Source of the DNA: Paragonimus westermani
Taxonomy: Eukaryota > Platyhelminthes > Trematoda > Plagiorchiida > Troglotrematidae
Assembly: GCA_008508345.1 (NCBI GenBank)
Contig: QNGE01000854.1
Location: forward strand, 141,302 to 205,301
Direction: 5' to 3'
DNA: 64,000 nucleotides
Positions 50,751 to 62,964 of the stretch are shown one piece after another (within the stretch, counting starts at the first letter, position 1; every line of letters begins with the position of its first letter). The notes under the pieces are model-generated. The model saw nothing but the letters and a program-made list of their open reading frames with translations, ran no database searches and was not told the DNA's origin. The position numbers were made by a program, and so were the translations under genes.

Positions 50751-52429
50751 ACGAATGTTGTCTACAGTATGAGACGTGCATCGATTTTGCTCATCAGTTG
50801 TGGTCAAGTTAATTAGTTTGGACTACATGAGAGCGTGAATGCTATACATGCAAAACATACATCAAAAAAGTGAATTTAACCATTTAGCATTCTAAAACAT
50901 TCTATGTGACTATGCGGATGGCTATAAACTGAGATTTAAAGCATGCACAAGTTCTTCTAGGTGAACCTTTGTTAGGATGGGAGTGCTTCTCGTAGTAGTA
51001 AATTGGTCGAGTACAATGAAATAAACTTCATCAGTCTACACTGAATCTTGTTTGAGTGTGCTGATCTGTGCTGAAACTTCAGTTAAACGTAGTACGAGTA
51101 TACACAGTAGAAGCCTACAGCGTTCAACAGAAATCAAGTGTGTTAACTTCAATTGGGGAACATGAGGACCACGCAGTAAAGACGCAGGTATGACTGCAAT
51201 CTCTACCACTGGACAACTAAAACAGCATCAAGAGTCGTTCACGTATTCTCCCTAACATTTTCAAAGGCCTTAGTCTTCATCGGATGGTATGGTTTGACCT
51301 GAACAGCTGAGTTTGTCCAACAAACACAGATAGTGTTCTTCCTAATAACGCCATCATACTCGCAGCGAAGAAGCGTGTGCACATCCACAACTAAGAACTA
51401 TCCTTGATAGAATTGTGTTCTGTCATCCACAACCCGGATGTCCGATTGGGATTTGTTGCGAATGCCGCAAATACTTGTTTTCACTATCTGGAACCAAGTA
51501 ACGTCTACTGATTTCCAAGCCATGATCGCGATTTGAAACAACCTTGCTGGTCACCGCCTCAATAAGTTCAAAGCGTGCACGGGCAAATCTTCACATTTAA
51601 GTATCCATTCATGTTTGTTTGTGCTTAAAACCAGGGTAACCCAATCGTCTCGAGAGAATGCACAGTAATAATCATGCCCGCAATAGAACGTTTTATCATC
51701 TCTGGGTTATTCGTTTCATCAAAGAGTACTGTTCGTAAGTCCACCAAGCTTGGTTAGCTTTGTAAAATCTGTCAGGCTATAAGAACTGCCAGTTGTGCAA
51801 TCTTCTTTGTCTACTGCTAGGCAAGGCAGCAAATTAATTACATAAAGCTATACGGAAGTATACATCAAAAGTACGTGGACGACAGTTTACGTTTACGTGT
51901 GAATAATTAATCTAACTTTAGCAAATACACCTTATGGTTAGATATGTGATGGAGAACACACTTTTTTGTCCAAAACCGTCTGCTTTCCTGAGGAAACGAT
52001 TCTATTTAATCAGAATGAGTGGAAGTATCCAGAAGAATCGGGAGATATTCCTTGCCATTTCTTTTACCTATTCGAATTTTATTCCACTATGATTGTTGAA
52101 AGCTTGGTGACCTTGACTACTAGATTCGGTAAACGTCCTTCCAAGTTCCGGTTCGAGAATGTTCGTAGGTCGCTGTGCGTAAAGTAAATACCTCGTAATT
52201 TCATCCTTGCTGGAGTGGGACAAAGTTGATTTTGTACCCCTCTTTTGGTTTGTCTTTTGGGAGCAATCAAAGGGATGATTACTGTAGGGCGATTGCTCAT
52301 CCTCACTGCGTTCCCACTCCACAAAGCTCATTCCAGCTGTAACAAAAATCGCTCCATTCATTCTCTTGATGATCTGCGCACCATCCTCGGTGATGTTGAT
52401 ACTCCTGATGCGCATTCTTCTGTGGTCGG
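50751..52429. other. Intergenic; end of gypsy relic possible near 52.0-52.4 kb
   Basis: A 132-codon - strand frame (52068-52466) overlaps the 3' end of the Ty3/gypsy relic and may be its degenerate end or the start of a 3' LTR. I could not identify a matching LTR pair. The rest shows nothing recognisable; a faint integrase-like hint near 51.2-51.3 kb (- strand) is too weak to call. Confidence 0.4.
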
Positions 52430-54720
52430 AGCTAGCTTCCGCGAACCCAATGTTTATTCGCCTCATTCTTACTCAAACACACTGGGCCGCGACGTTTCAC
52501 TACTATATACGTATCTCTGCTCCTTGTCAGGAACTTCCTAAATCGGGGCACTGTTACAAATGTACTACGCCGGTCTCCGTGCTTCACCTTCGAACCATGT
52601 TCAAACACAATATATTGACCCAATAACGGCAGTTGGTTGCTCTTTGGCAACATCTTGTGTGTTTATCTGATTCTAGTTGGTCAGTCTCCGCTCCTTTGCT
52701 AATGTTCACGTGCTGATTCATCGGTCTCCCCAAAAACCAATTACCTGATCAACTGGCAGTCGTGGCACACGCTCACGCATTTGCTCGAACTGCGACTTCG
52801 CTGTTTCATGTGGCGATCAGCGGCGGGTGAACAAGGCCATTCACCCACAGCGTCTTCCTTTTTCCACTAACCACTCTTTGATTTGAAACACTGAGTTTCT
52901 TTTAACCACTTCATCAGAGCAGAAAGAAGACATATATGGCGATATGTTAATATTTCGTTTACTCACATCAGTCACAAACTCCTTGACTGTACGTTTGTTT
53001 CTTCCCATACATACGTTTGGTTGAGATGGTATGGTGTGATGCTAAATTTCTTGATTCTTAGGCATTCCAAACAGTTCCGGAACTCCTCACTTTCGACTCA
53101 GAAGCCTTGATTAGTCAATATCCTTCACGGCACACCGTGATTTGCAACGGTGTGTTCCATCGCTGCCCTGCATACGGTGGTTGCATGCCGATCGGGTATA
53201 GTGGCTGCTTCCATCCATCTTGTGACATTTTTGGCCACGGCTAAGATATACTGGTTCCGGAAGTGGTTATTCGTAAGGAGCCTATCAGGTATACCCACGA
53301 AAATCCTCAGTTTCACTGACCGGGGCTGGTTGTTTAAGATACTAACTGGGGTGATCGATGTTATTCATTAGCTAACATTTCCGGCGCACTTGCACATAAC
53401 TGTTAACATTATCCCTCATTGACGGTCAGTACTTCACTTGCTCCAACACACTGTAAGTTCGTTGACATATCCTATGAGTAAGTTGATAACATTCTTCCAT
53501 GATTGTCGAGCTCAACTCCGTTGGCGTAACCGGTATATTTTTTTCCCTGATGCAGTTGGCTTATTAAACTTCCCGAAATACTCAACCACAATTCTGACCA
53601 CTGCACATTGAAAGCTTTTACTTTCGGACTTCCCTCGTCTCCTGGCGGTTGCCATTCAATTCCCAAATTGGTATATCCATCATCTGTGCTGCTTGTAACT
53701 TTCCTGGATCGTTCTCCTGTTCAATGCTATCAACCTCCACGACATCCTTGTGGATGCCATTCATGTGTCGCATTTGGAAAAGCAAAGCAGAGCAATAGTT
53801 ATCTTTACCAGCTACATAGCGAATTGTGAAGTCATACTCCTGTGGTCGTTACACTCAACGAATCGGCTTTCCTCGAGGGTCTTTCGCTGACTTAATCCAC
53901 TTCACATAGAAAAGTCTGCTAAATAAATATGACCTCCATTTTTCCAAAGTCAAGATTATACCTAAACGCTCCTTTTCTGTCGTTGAGTGACTTCATTCAG
54001 CAGGAATCAGCACCCGGCTGGCACACTCAACAATACCGCTTTCCTGTTTTGTTATAACGCCTATTCCTAAATCACCTGTATATATTGCTACACCAAGGCT
54101 GTTCAGTCACCGGTAATTTCGGGATCGGTTGTCCCTCCTTCGAAGATTGTCAGATTCTGACAAACACTTGATTGCCTTTTTCTGATCCGCCGAAACTGGC
54201 CATTTTTCTTCAAAATATCGTGCAATGGATCTGCGACATAACTGAAGTTTTCGATGGAATAGCTGTAAAACCCAAAGCGTCCAAGAAATTGTCGTAAGTT
54301 CCACTTCGATGCTGGCACCGGAGTAGCTTCAACCACCAGCAGTTTCTCGGGTAGTGGTTGGACCTCGACCTGGCCGACCTTTTAAAAACATGATACCACT
54401 GTTTGTGTAGGCGGTTTCTAGTTCAACTTAACGACCTTCAGACCGGCTTGTTCAATCTTTTACGAAACGGCTGAAGCGTACATCGTATTTTCTGCCTCAT
54501 TAACACTGTAGGTGACGACGTTCCCTTTACGGACAAGAATGTTGTGCTATCTGTTCAGCATTGTACACAGCTGACCAATCTTCCCTGGCCTCGGTTCTGT
54601 CAGTGAGATCACCTCGCCAGTGTCGACCAATAAGCACTCCCGGCTTCCATCAATTTTCCGGCTAGCTTGAACTACCGCCTCATCATTCATACGGTTCACA
54701 TTTTATATGTTACTAGACTG
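52430..54720 (-). mobile_element. Degenerate Ty3/gypsy LTR retrotransposon, pol region
   Basis: Read on the - strand the pol order is complete. Aspartic protease: L-L-V-D-T-G (DTG codons at 54624-54616). Reverse transcriptase end: N-V-V-T-Y-S-V-N-E-A-E (about 54527-54490), A-G-L-K (about 54450) and L-R-Q-F-L-G (54297-54280). RNase H: S-T-T-E-K-E-R-L and E-Y-D-F-T-I-R-Y-V-A-G-K-D-N (about 53843-53797). Integrase: zinc-binding end with P-S-M-R-D-N-V (about 53410), core Y-I-L-A-V-A ... T-R-W-M-E-A (53125-53316), T-P-Y-H (about 53030), and a C-terminal part to about 52432. Many stops and frameshifts. Most of the reverse transcriptase core, including Y-x-D-D, is deleted. No gag or LTRs found. Confidence 0.85.
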
Positions 54721-55369
54721 AACGCAAACCACCCAGTATACATGTGTATTGAGCAGGCTTGCTACAATGGCAATGAATAGAAATCGGAGACATTAACTCA
54801 GAAGAATTGCGACTTGAAAACTGGTTTGCACTGTCGTAAGTTGAACGAGTTAAATGTCCTGAGGCAACTGAAAATTAGAGTGGTCCAGAGGAAATGGACA
54901 TGTTAACTATGCGCATGAAATGTAACAAGCAAAACAACCAAGTTTGGGATTGCGCAACATATAGTCGAGTAAACTGGACAAAGGTTAGATGGAAGAGTCA
55001 CACTGCTGTCTGTCTGCTTCCGAATAAACACTTGTAAACAAGGTTTCTAGTTGACGGTAAATCTCACAGTGATACACAACCCGTTGCCACTACTGGCTCT
55101 TAGACTCTTTCAGTCGATTCCAGATTCCCATGGGATTCATTAGAAGTCAGTTATGCGAACAGCTGTTTTCGGTAATTCTCATTGGGCTTTTACAATTACA
55201 TAGGGTACATGCGTTTTATATAGGAAAAACTGGAGCAAGTCATGTAGGTCATTAAGATCATTGGCACGGGGCAGATGACAGTCTACTGGAGGGGGTGGGA
55301 GTGTTGGCGAATGTGTTACACTGTTATGCGTGTCGGCCGTGAGACATGCAGTCGTCGGCGTCAAGTGGT
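54721..55369. other. Spacer between gypsy and Penelope-like relics
   Basis: From 55179 to about 55370 this is probably the 3' untranslated part of the Penelope-like element to its right, since it directly follows the nuclease stop on the - strand. The remainder (54721-55178) has no recognisable content; it may be eroded gag or flanking DNA. Confidence 0.4.
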
Positions 55370-56235
55370 TCACGCTTGCTTGAGTTTCAAGTGGCTTTGG
55401 AATAGTTGGCCAAGGGCGATGTAGGGTTTGCACGAACTATTTTGGGCACAGAGACAGGGGTTGTAGAGTCTGATGGCAATAGCCTCGGCCGTTGATAACA
55501 GTCGAAACGTGACAGCTCTGGAGTGGGCTTGACGAACCTCGTAGATAACTCGGAAGGCTTTATCTGGATCAGTTTGTTGACCGGTGTCAATTAAGTGGGA
55601 ACCGATTGCACTAGCGATGGGCTTTATCGAGCTGTTGCGAAGACCTTTCAGAAGGTGTTCACGGATCTTTTCCGATAGCCTTCTTGTGGTTCTTCCAACG
55701 TAACCTGTCTGACAATTACAGGTGAGATGATAAACACAAAAGGACGAGGAAAACCTAGGCAAACTATCTTTGAGGTGTGGCACCAGTACCAGGCAGGTAT
55801 TGAACAATAAGATTACTCCTGCTGCTGGGTAGTCCTTCTCCACTGCATTGCAAACTCGGCAAGTGATAATTTCACTGATAGAGTGATGAAAGTGGGTTTT
55901 TTATTCACCGTCTGGACAACTTCATGCCTCATTTTTGGTTGCATGTTTCTGTCCAGGAATCGCGGAGGATATCCATTTAGACTTAGCGCATCTCGAACGT
56001 GCTGGAGCTCATTGGATAAGGTGTCTGGCGTGCATATCCGTTGCGCTCTGTTTGTTAAGCAACAAACCAAATTTCGCTTATACTTCGACGGAAAAGTGTG
56101 TGTACTGGCCAGTCTACGTTTATTTCTTATGAACTGACCTTTGAATTGACCCGTCAGTTCTGCAAAGCATAGTGACATCTAGAAATGATAGTTAATATTC
56201 AATGAGTCAACCGCATCGTGCGTTCCGAGTTTCTC
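55370..56235 (-). mobile_element. 5'-truncated Penelope-like element with GIY-YIG endonuclease
   Basis: Two overlapping - strand frames make one element. 56178-55813 holds the end of the reverse transcriptase: Y-K-R-N-L-V, R-A-Q-R-I-C-T-P-D-T-L and N-G-Y-P-P-R-F. 55843-55370 (157 codons) is a GIY-YIG nuclease: C-V-Y-H-L, G-Y-V-G-R-T-T-R-R-L (residues 47-56), R-E-H-L, G-S-H-L-I-D-T-G, and the E of T-A-E-A-I-A-I-R-L (residue 120) with N-P-C-L-C-A-Q. The nuclease domain is largely intact and holds the conserved tyrosine, arginine and glutamate. A further frameshift and a stop lie near 56130-56180, and the element ends about 56235 without the reverse transcriptase core. It shares orientation with the gypsy relic. 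Confidence 0.85.
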
Positions 56236-57595
56236 GGGCAATAGTTGGGATGGCTGACCACAATTCATGTCATTCAGCGTGTTATTCTATCAAAAACTTG
56301 AAACATTAAGCTCTCGTTTACAGCTTCATCAGAATGGACGGAGGATGTATGTTGGAACATAGCAACACTGTTTAAGTTCGTTAATCACGAGCGCAAAACA
56401 TGCCAGTTACGTACGACAGATGGCTACTGGCAGAGAGAGAATGGACCTGCATGTACTCACACCAAGTATCACGTCAGCAACACCACAATGAGTTTCTTCA
56501 ATCGCTTTTGTGCACACAATGAGCTTATTTGAAACATTACTGCGCAAACAGAACAGTTCTATTGACGCGAACTCGCTATCCGACGTTGTTTGTCTGAACG
56601 CGAGCAAATAAACTCAATGGGTTGTCATGATTTTAATACCGTGATATTAGGATTAAATATAGGTGTGTGTCAATTGCCCGTTTCTCCGTATTGGCCTGGC
56701 ACGTATATATTACATCTGTACTTTTTGTACTCACGACTGACGGGAGCAAAAGAAAGCTTAACCAATCTTAACACAAGTATTCTTTCTGTCGGACGACGTT
56801 ACTCCCTGAACCAATATAAGCAATAACCAATTTGTTTGAATAACCTTTGTATTCAGTGTGCTTTCTCTTGCAATATTCTATTGTCTTCTATGACGTGCAT
56901 CAGGTTTCTAAAAATGTTTCGAAGCTATCATACCTGCTTGTTGCAGATGCTTCTAGACAAACATTAAGCCATAGTAGTTGCTTCAGTTAAGAGGCTGAAT
57001 GGAAAATCAAGAAAACGACAGTAAATTTTTGCAAATCAGTTCACGTGTTACATGCTGCCATGGTCCGTTACTCACAACGACAAATACCACAAGTCGTATT
57101 GAATATGTGTGGAAAATCTACTAGCTAACATCCACATGTCACCCCCCGGATAAAAAACAATAGATTGAGCTACTACGGAAGAACCAATTTATAAAGGTTA
57201 TCCAGAACTATCCGCTTTGCAGAAGTTTGGAAAATATCGCCAAAACAATGGTGTTCATTATCTTCATTAAGTCAAGCCCTGGCGGATAATTTTAGCTACA
57301 AGACGACGCCACGGTCACATGACCTATAGTGCTACTGGAATGTATATCCAAAAAATAAAATGTATCTCTCCGGTCAAGACAGTCGGGCACTGATCATGTC
57401 GTCAAGTAATGTGAAATCAACCCCCAAAATATCACGTATAATCGTTGGCATTCTTACGATGTATTCCCACTGGACAATCGAATGAGGTGCACGTATGCTC
57501 AAACGCAAACAAAAATAATTATTCGGAATAATTAACGAATGAAAACTGCTTTATTAAAAACCTTAATTTAATTGCGTTAATACAACTGTAAAGTC
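56236..57595. other. No gene recognised
   Basis: Short frames only (56590-56826, + strand, 78 codons; 56407-56607, - strand). No domain or repeat was recognised. Confidence 0.4.
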
Positions 57596-57775
57596 ACTGA
57601 TGCAATGGTCAAAGTAACTGACCCGTTAAAGTGTGGTGGAATTTCAGATCTCGGCTGTGACAGGACACAACTATTGAATTCTAACGTAAACAAACCTCCA
57701 AGCGACTGTCAGTCTTTGAAAAGGGCTGACCTTAAAGTCAGTGGTTAGTAAAAAACCACGGTCAATTTTGAACGA
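57596..57775 (+). repeat. Decayed SINE copy
   Basis: 'ggtggaatttcagatctcgg' aligns with the B-box region of the intact SINE, followed by 'gtgacaggac', 'actattga' and 'tctaacg'. 'cgactgtcagtctttgaaaa' with 'gggctgacc' then stands for the body, and 'ggtcaattttgaac' near 57760 for the tail. Order and spacing are kept, with high divergence and an unclear head. Confidence 0.5.
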
Positions 57776-58611
57776 TGCTCAATTTATACCAAGAATACCT
57801 TTACTGTAACGAAAACTAAACCATTGTAGAGAATTAATGTTAGGTGTGTAAGCGTTGACAATAGTATTCGACGAGTGTACAAGCTAGATACGTGTTACAT
57901 ATACGTGTTACATCCTAAACACTCCAATTTTCTTGACAAAGATATTACTAACGAGGTACCAGGCAGAACGTTTTATCAGTTTCGTAAAAGTGATGTATCA
58001 GTGTCTACGGAATAGTCAGCGGAGTGGTTTTAGACAGCTTAGTACAGCATGGCAAAAGATGCATATCGTGTGTTCAGTCCCATATCACGTTATTCGCTAT
58101 CACAAAGCCGTGCAAACTGGTTTAATCATCAAGACGAATGTTGCCGCCATGGTAACGTCCAACATCTGTCTGCTTAATCTTATACCCCTAATTTCTATAT
58201 CAGACAAACAAATCCTGTGTCAATTAAAGAATGATAATGACAGCCACTATTGAAAAACACAATCCTTGATAGCTTTTGAGTTCGAACTTTCAAAAGGAAT
58301 GACTTAGCAGCATTTTCAAATTCGGTATTAACCAACCGGTTTAACCTCTCGAAATTGTACCAATCACTTCTTCATCGTTATTGTGTTTGTTTTTGAGTGT
58401 TCATCGTTGAGCTAGTCGTATAAAGCATCGTCGACTGAATGATACAGCTGTCCACAACCGAATATTCCGGTGTCGGCAGATCCACAATTCCTGTTTCTAA
58501 TAGCACTGGACATGGTTACCTGCAATGCATAAAATATGTACGTGTCGCTTCGATAATGAATTACGTGTGAATCAGCATGCTGTATTCTAGCCGGTATTTT
58601 TGTTTCCTCAG
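57776..58611. other. No gene recognised
   Basis: A 106-codon + strand frame (57933-58253) is present, without a recognisable domain. A short tandem duplication 'tacgtgttacata' lies at about 57890-57913. Confidence 0.4.
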
Positions 58612-58713
58612 GTAAATCGATTTGGCTTCTCTGACGCTCATTTCGACTCGGAACTGAAACTGATTCATTTCTCAAGCGAAACGGAGGAGCTCAGTCACAA
58701 TTATCACTGTGGT
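58612..58713 (+). other. Candidate coding exon, faintly carbonic-anhydrase-like
   Basis: A strong acceptor (pyrimidine-rich 'tgtttcctcag' ending at 58611) and a strong donor 'gtaagt' at 58714 enclose 34 complete codons (phase 0 at both ends). The translation includes F-D-S-E-L-K-L-I-H-F and ends in a glycine. In alpha-carbonic anhydrases and their catalytically inactive relatives, a strand of form F-x-x-E-[LV]-x-L-[IV]-H-[WYF] occurs and is followed some 15-20 residues later by G and L-A-V-L. The resemblance is short and no neighbouring exon confirms it, so the family label is tentative. Opposite-strand frames here look like shadows. Confidence 0.3.
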
Positions 58714-59723
58714 GTAAGTTAGCATTTTTCTTAAGGCTGAAAGAATGTATGAACCAACCTATTATGAATTTCCGAAGCAATACACTCATTAATTATCTAT
58801 TCGCCCCCGGAGAAGCAGCGAGGGCAAAATTGACTCAATTTTACAAAACAGGCGTTTATCAATTTTATTCTACCTTGTGAATCATCTCAAAATGTGGGAT
58901 TGGATGTTCTTTTTACCACTGACAAACTAAAAATGTTGATCTTCAGAAGACTGTTTAGGATCTTTGTCACCGAAGTGAAAAGTGGAAACGTGAGCAATTG
59001 GTTGTAACGTTTGGAAACTTTGGTCTTTTCGAAGTAAACATTGTAAATTTGCAGTGAGACTGTATAGAGAAAACGGTGTGGTTCAGTTTAATAAACGCTC
59101 ATTGTCTGGATAATTTTCGGCTGTTCAGCTTCTTTAATGTGTACCTGAACAAACACATTCGGCGATGAACACTTTCAAGTTTAATTACCGACAGGGTCCA
59201 GTTGGCGAACAGTTAAATCTCATTCAGTCATTTGACTCCTCGTAAGTGGATTCTCATCACAACAGAATGTTAAAAATGCAAGGTGTACGTCCAGTCTCTT
59301 TCCTACCAAAGCTGCAACATCCACAACACTTCTAGTAGTCTGTCTAAATATTTACCGAATGCTAATCTGATAAGTCAATTTTCATTTCGTACATTCAGTT
59401 CTCTTAATTGTCAACCCATCAGAAACAATAATAATGATTCATTAATTTTTCCCGGTTTCTTTCTAACCGCTCTAAATTGTACAGTCAGCCTTCTCTCTAG
59501 TTTGCTGTTCTCACCTCCAATCAGGCTAACCACTCTTCCGATTGTGCATTTGTTGTGGCGTAACAGTTGTGCACAGTAATTAACATCCCTGAGCTAGAAT
59601 GCACTGTACCGTTCGAATAAGTGCGAAATTTATATCTCTCATCGAAGCACTGCTAAAGCGAATGACATACAATTGTGTATGTAACAGTCACCATCGTAAC
59701 CTAGAGGATTGTTTTGATTATAG
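58714..59723. other. No gene recognised; possible intron
   Basis: An open frame of 98 codons at 59283-59579 on the + strand is serine- and leucine-rich, with no domain and only a weak acceptor. It would be intronic if the flanking candidate exons are real. Confidence 0.35.
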
Positions 59724-59846
59724 GACGTGTCTTTGTTAGTGGTGTTAGTGAAAGCCACTCTTGCAAACCGATTTCTTCACACGAAAATTTGCGTATCCTT
59801 ATCGTCCTATTCTCTTTTTACATCATTCCTGACAAATTTTGTTATC
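59724..59846 (+). other. Candidate coding exon following the one at 58612
   Basis: Acceptor 'gttttgattatag' at 59723 and donor 'gtaagc' at 59847 bound 41 complete codons, so the phase (0/0) fits the exon before it. The start reads S-L-L-V-V-L-V-K with N-R-F-L a few residues on, loosely like the L-A-V-L/L-V-V-x ... V-K ... N-P-F-L stretch that follows in carbonic anhydrase relatives. Similarity fades afterwards. It could be chance. Confidence 0.2.
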
Positions 59847-62800
59847 GTAAGCTGAACATTGTTTATGAGTGATCGTAGCCTCAACCTCTTCAACGTGCCT
59901 CAGTCACTCCGTCAACAGATGGCTCTAACTAGGGAGAACCATACTCTGAAAGGATGTGCTATCACAGTCAGTGACAGAGTCACATCTTCATTCTTTCCAC
60001 ATTAGAAGAATCGGATCTTATGGTGAGTTATTTGTAGTTACATAACACCAACGTTGATTAATCTTGCCCACAAATGGGTCTAGCTTGAGGTTCCCGATTT
60101 TCCAAAGCCTCAGTTCAACGAATCGAGGTTCTGATGGAGCATTAACCAAAATTTCAATAGTACAACGAACCTGTCCTCAAAATGAATCAGCTGGACACCT
60201 AAACTGTCCATCAAAGGGAGACAGAAGTTACGCAGAAATAAGTCGGTTTTCCAAATACTGGCTGGTTAATGGGAACAAGCCTACGTAGGTGTGTTACACT
60301 GAACTTTAAGTGGACAGCATACAGTTGGATGATCGACCTCTAGTAAAGTGATAACCTAGAATAAAACTTAATAACCTGGTGTTTTTAGCACTCAAGTGAA
60401 ACAGCAGACGAATGGACGGTGAATCGCGATCAGATATTCCAGCTGGAACGACTGTGAACAACAAACGACTAATCAAAGGCAAATTTTTGTCTCACTTGCA
60501 AAACCAAATGTGTGCTATCCGTCAACAGTCTACAAAACAACTTACAACAAACTGTATACACAGTTCAGTTGAAGACATTTGAAGATAAGTCACGCTTAGA
60601 CATTAATTCCAACTCGAAGACACTCACTACTACAGTTTAAACCAGTAAAGGAATTACGCACCTTCCTCGTCTATAGAGATGCTCACCTCGTCTCATCCTA
60701 GTTTTGTTCGCTTTTAGAGACAAGCGTTCTAGGAACCGGTTGTTGGTCGACCTTGACTTCGGAAGTCGTTTGCCAGTCTCGGTTAAATATTGAAATTCTC
60801 CATTCTCAAGAAAGAAACAGTGATACAATTTGAATTTATAGAAACTGGAATAAAGTCTCCGAATATCCGACTGTATAATCTGATTGATCGTGAGACGAAT
60901 ATACCCGTGCATGAGTTACAAAGGGAAATGCTGATGTATTCACTGTTACAAGATTCTTAAACGCTTTTGTGGTGTAATGAATGATTCTTTGACATGATTA
61001 TTCCGTCTCTCTTCTAAGTTTCGCCTTCGAGCACTGTCAAATATAGACACTCCTACAGATCCTCTAGTAAACTGCATCCCCTCATTCAGATTGCCTTTAA
61101 AACCGATGTTTTTGGATTCAGAAGTTTCTCGACCAAGTTCCAACGTCAGAGAGAGAAATTAACAAACGTAAGTTACATCACCAGCCGCTATCTTCCGAAG
61201 TGAGTTTCACTTCTTTACGCTGGTTGGTTCCAAAGTTCAACTGTCAGACTGTCATCCGCTCCTGCGGGAATTAACCGACATGGACGCATGACCAGGGTTC
61301 CAAAATGTACGAGCCAGAAACGACCCCACTTCTTGAAATCTACATGAGATGAAATGCACTAGTTCGAAACTTCCCGGCCAACCCAACCACCCGAGTCTAA
61401 CGCATGAACACGGGGAGAACAGTGGCCTCCGGACTGAGCTCGTTTATGACACTCACTCCGAAGACAAAATGGTTACAAACCAGATCATGTTTAAGGGGTT
61501 TGTAATCAATAGGAACACCATACCAAAGGTGGACCAATTGATGAGCCAAACAGTACAGTGATGCGCGTAGGCGGGATGTATGCATGTGAGCGTTGAGGTG
61601 GGTATTTGGGGTGCCAGAGATTTGGTCCAAGGGTTGAAGGACGAAGTGGCGCATGACCATGCCAACTATGAAGGTCACTCGCCAGTGTATTTTGTTACCC
61701 TTTGTCACAAAATTTATGGGGAACTGGCGACTTCCCCGACAGCAGGTTTGTGAAGCCCTTTGTTATTATTGTTCTTCTTGAACGGTACAGGAGAGATAAA
61801 AAAAAGTATACTGGGTGTCTGAAGTGCATCTTCTCGCATACACTCAAGTTTGTATTTTTGCGTACGATACCTGGTCATTTCACTTAAAACAGGGAGGCTT
61901 TGGTTGTGAGCATACACTCTGTGTTAGTTTGACAGCAGGACGACAGTTAATGACATTTTAATAAGGGACTGCTGTTTTGAAAACTGGAGTAGCAAGCGGT
62001 CTGTATGTTTTGAACCAATACTTTGAATCTGCAGTGTGTCATATTGGTGTACACTTGAGGAGCAGAACAGTGGTGGTGTGTTGATGATGCAGACTATGAA
62101 GATGAAAGCAACATTGGAATTGGGACGGAGCAACTTCGTGACATGCCCACAAATACCTGCTAATTAGAGCCGATCAAAAAGTCTACGCCGTCGGTGACCG
62201 AGGATGGGTCAGGTCGTAACATTTACCGAAGCTTCTATTCACAAAGGGTACAGTTAACCTGTTCTGGTATGATATAAACAACACTCGAATAGATGCTTTG
62301 TGTTCATCGTTATATCTCTTCAATTGCTCAGTGCATCGCTAACAGATTTGTGAGTGTATTCGTGAGATAATATCGCCTATTTCACTATATACTTCGAACT
62401 TTCTACCTAACAGTAATCAAGCCGTAAAAGCAAGCGTGACTTATCACTTCATACTAATGCTCGATAGTTTGTACACCGGCAGATGCCTGTTAATGAATTC
62501 TGATATATACATCCGTTCTGATTGTTTGCCTGCGACTGACGTGGTATCCCAAAGATTGAGTAAGTTTAAATGTGCGCCGGAAGATTGACCTTAATAGCAA
62601 AGAGGTTTAGTCACATATTGCCTGATGTACATTTCAGTCCATAAAACTGTGGCCACAATACTTGGCCTTAGATCCAGAGCTGAACAGCACCGGTAGCCTC
62701 GGCCTGAACGATGCAACGAGGGTGTAAACAATCTTGACGCATAGTGTGCCATGCAGTAAACATGCATAGTCCTATTTTAAGCAGATATCGACTTCAACAA

Positions 62801-62874
62801 ATTGCGAAGGCATCCTGATACTCGGGTGAATTTTATTTTGCACTTGTGATTATAAGAAAAAAACAATAGTTCAG
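59847..62874. other. No gene recognised
   Basis: Frames of 65-103 codons on both strands (60064-60288 +; 60637-60912 -; 60946-61143 -; 61397-61708 -). The two - strand frames at 60637-61143 have fairly protein-like composition but no recognisable domain. No repeats were identified. Confidence 0.35.
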
Positions 62875-62964
62875 GTAGAATCGATGGCTCAGAGTTCATC
62901 TATGCAGGGACGTCGACAACACCCACTCTTAAGTCCCATGGAAACGGAGAACTCAGCAGGGCAG
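62875..62964 (+). other. Candidate coding exon, unassigned
   Basis: Lies between an acceptor-like 'aacaatagttcag' (ending at 62874) and donor 'gtaggt' at 62965, with 30 complete codons in phase 0. It has two ATGs and is rich in S, Q and R (polar, probably disordered). An alternative frame gives F-I-Y-A-G-T-S-T-T-P, reminiscent of the Y-x-G-S-x-T-T-P segment of carbonic anhydrases but out of phase with the other candidates. Either could be accidental. A possible last exon (63576-63611) follows an acceptor 'ttcgtttacag'. Confidence 0.2.

Noticed and set aside
51200..51310. Possible second integrase trace (K-P-Y-H-P on the - strand)
   Set aside because: Only a handful of residues match the T-x-Y-H-P segment and the surroundings carry stops with no other integrase motif. 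The gypsy relic at 52.4-54.7 kb already has its own copy of this region.
52245..52626. + strand frames over the gypsy relic
   Set aside because: They are antisense shadows of the degenerate pol sequence and resemble nothing themselves.
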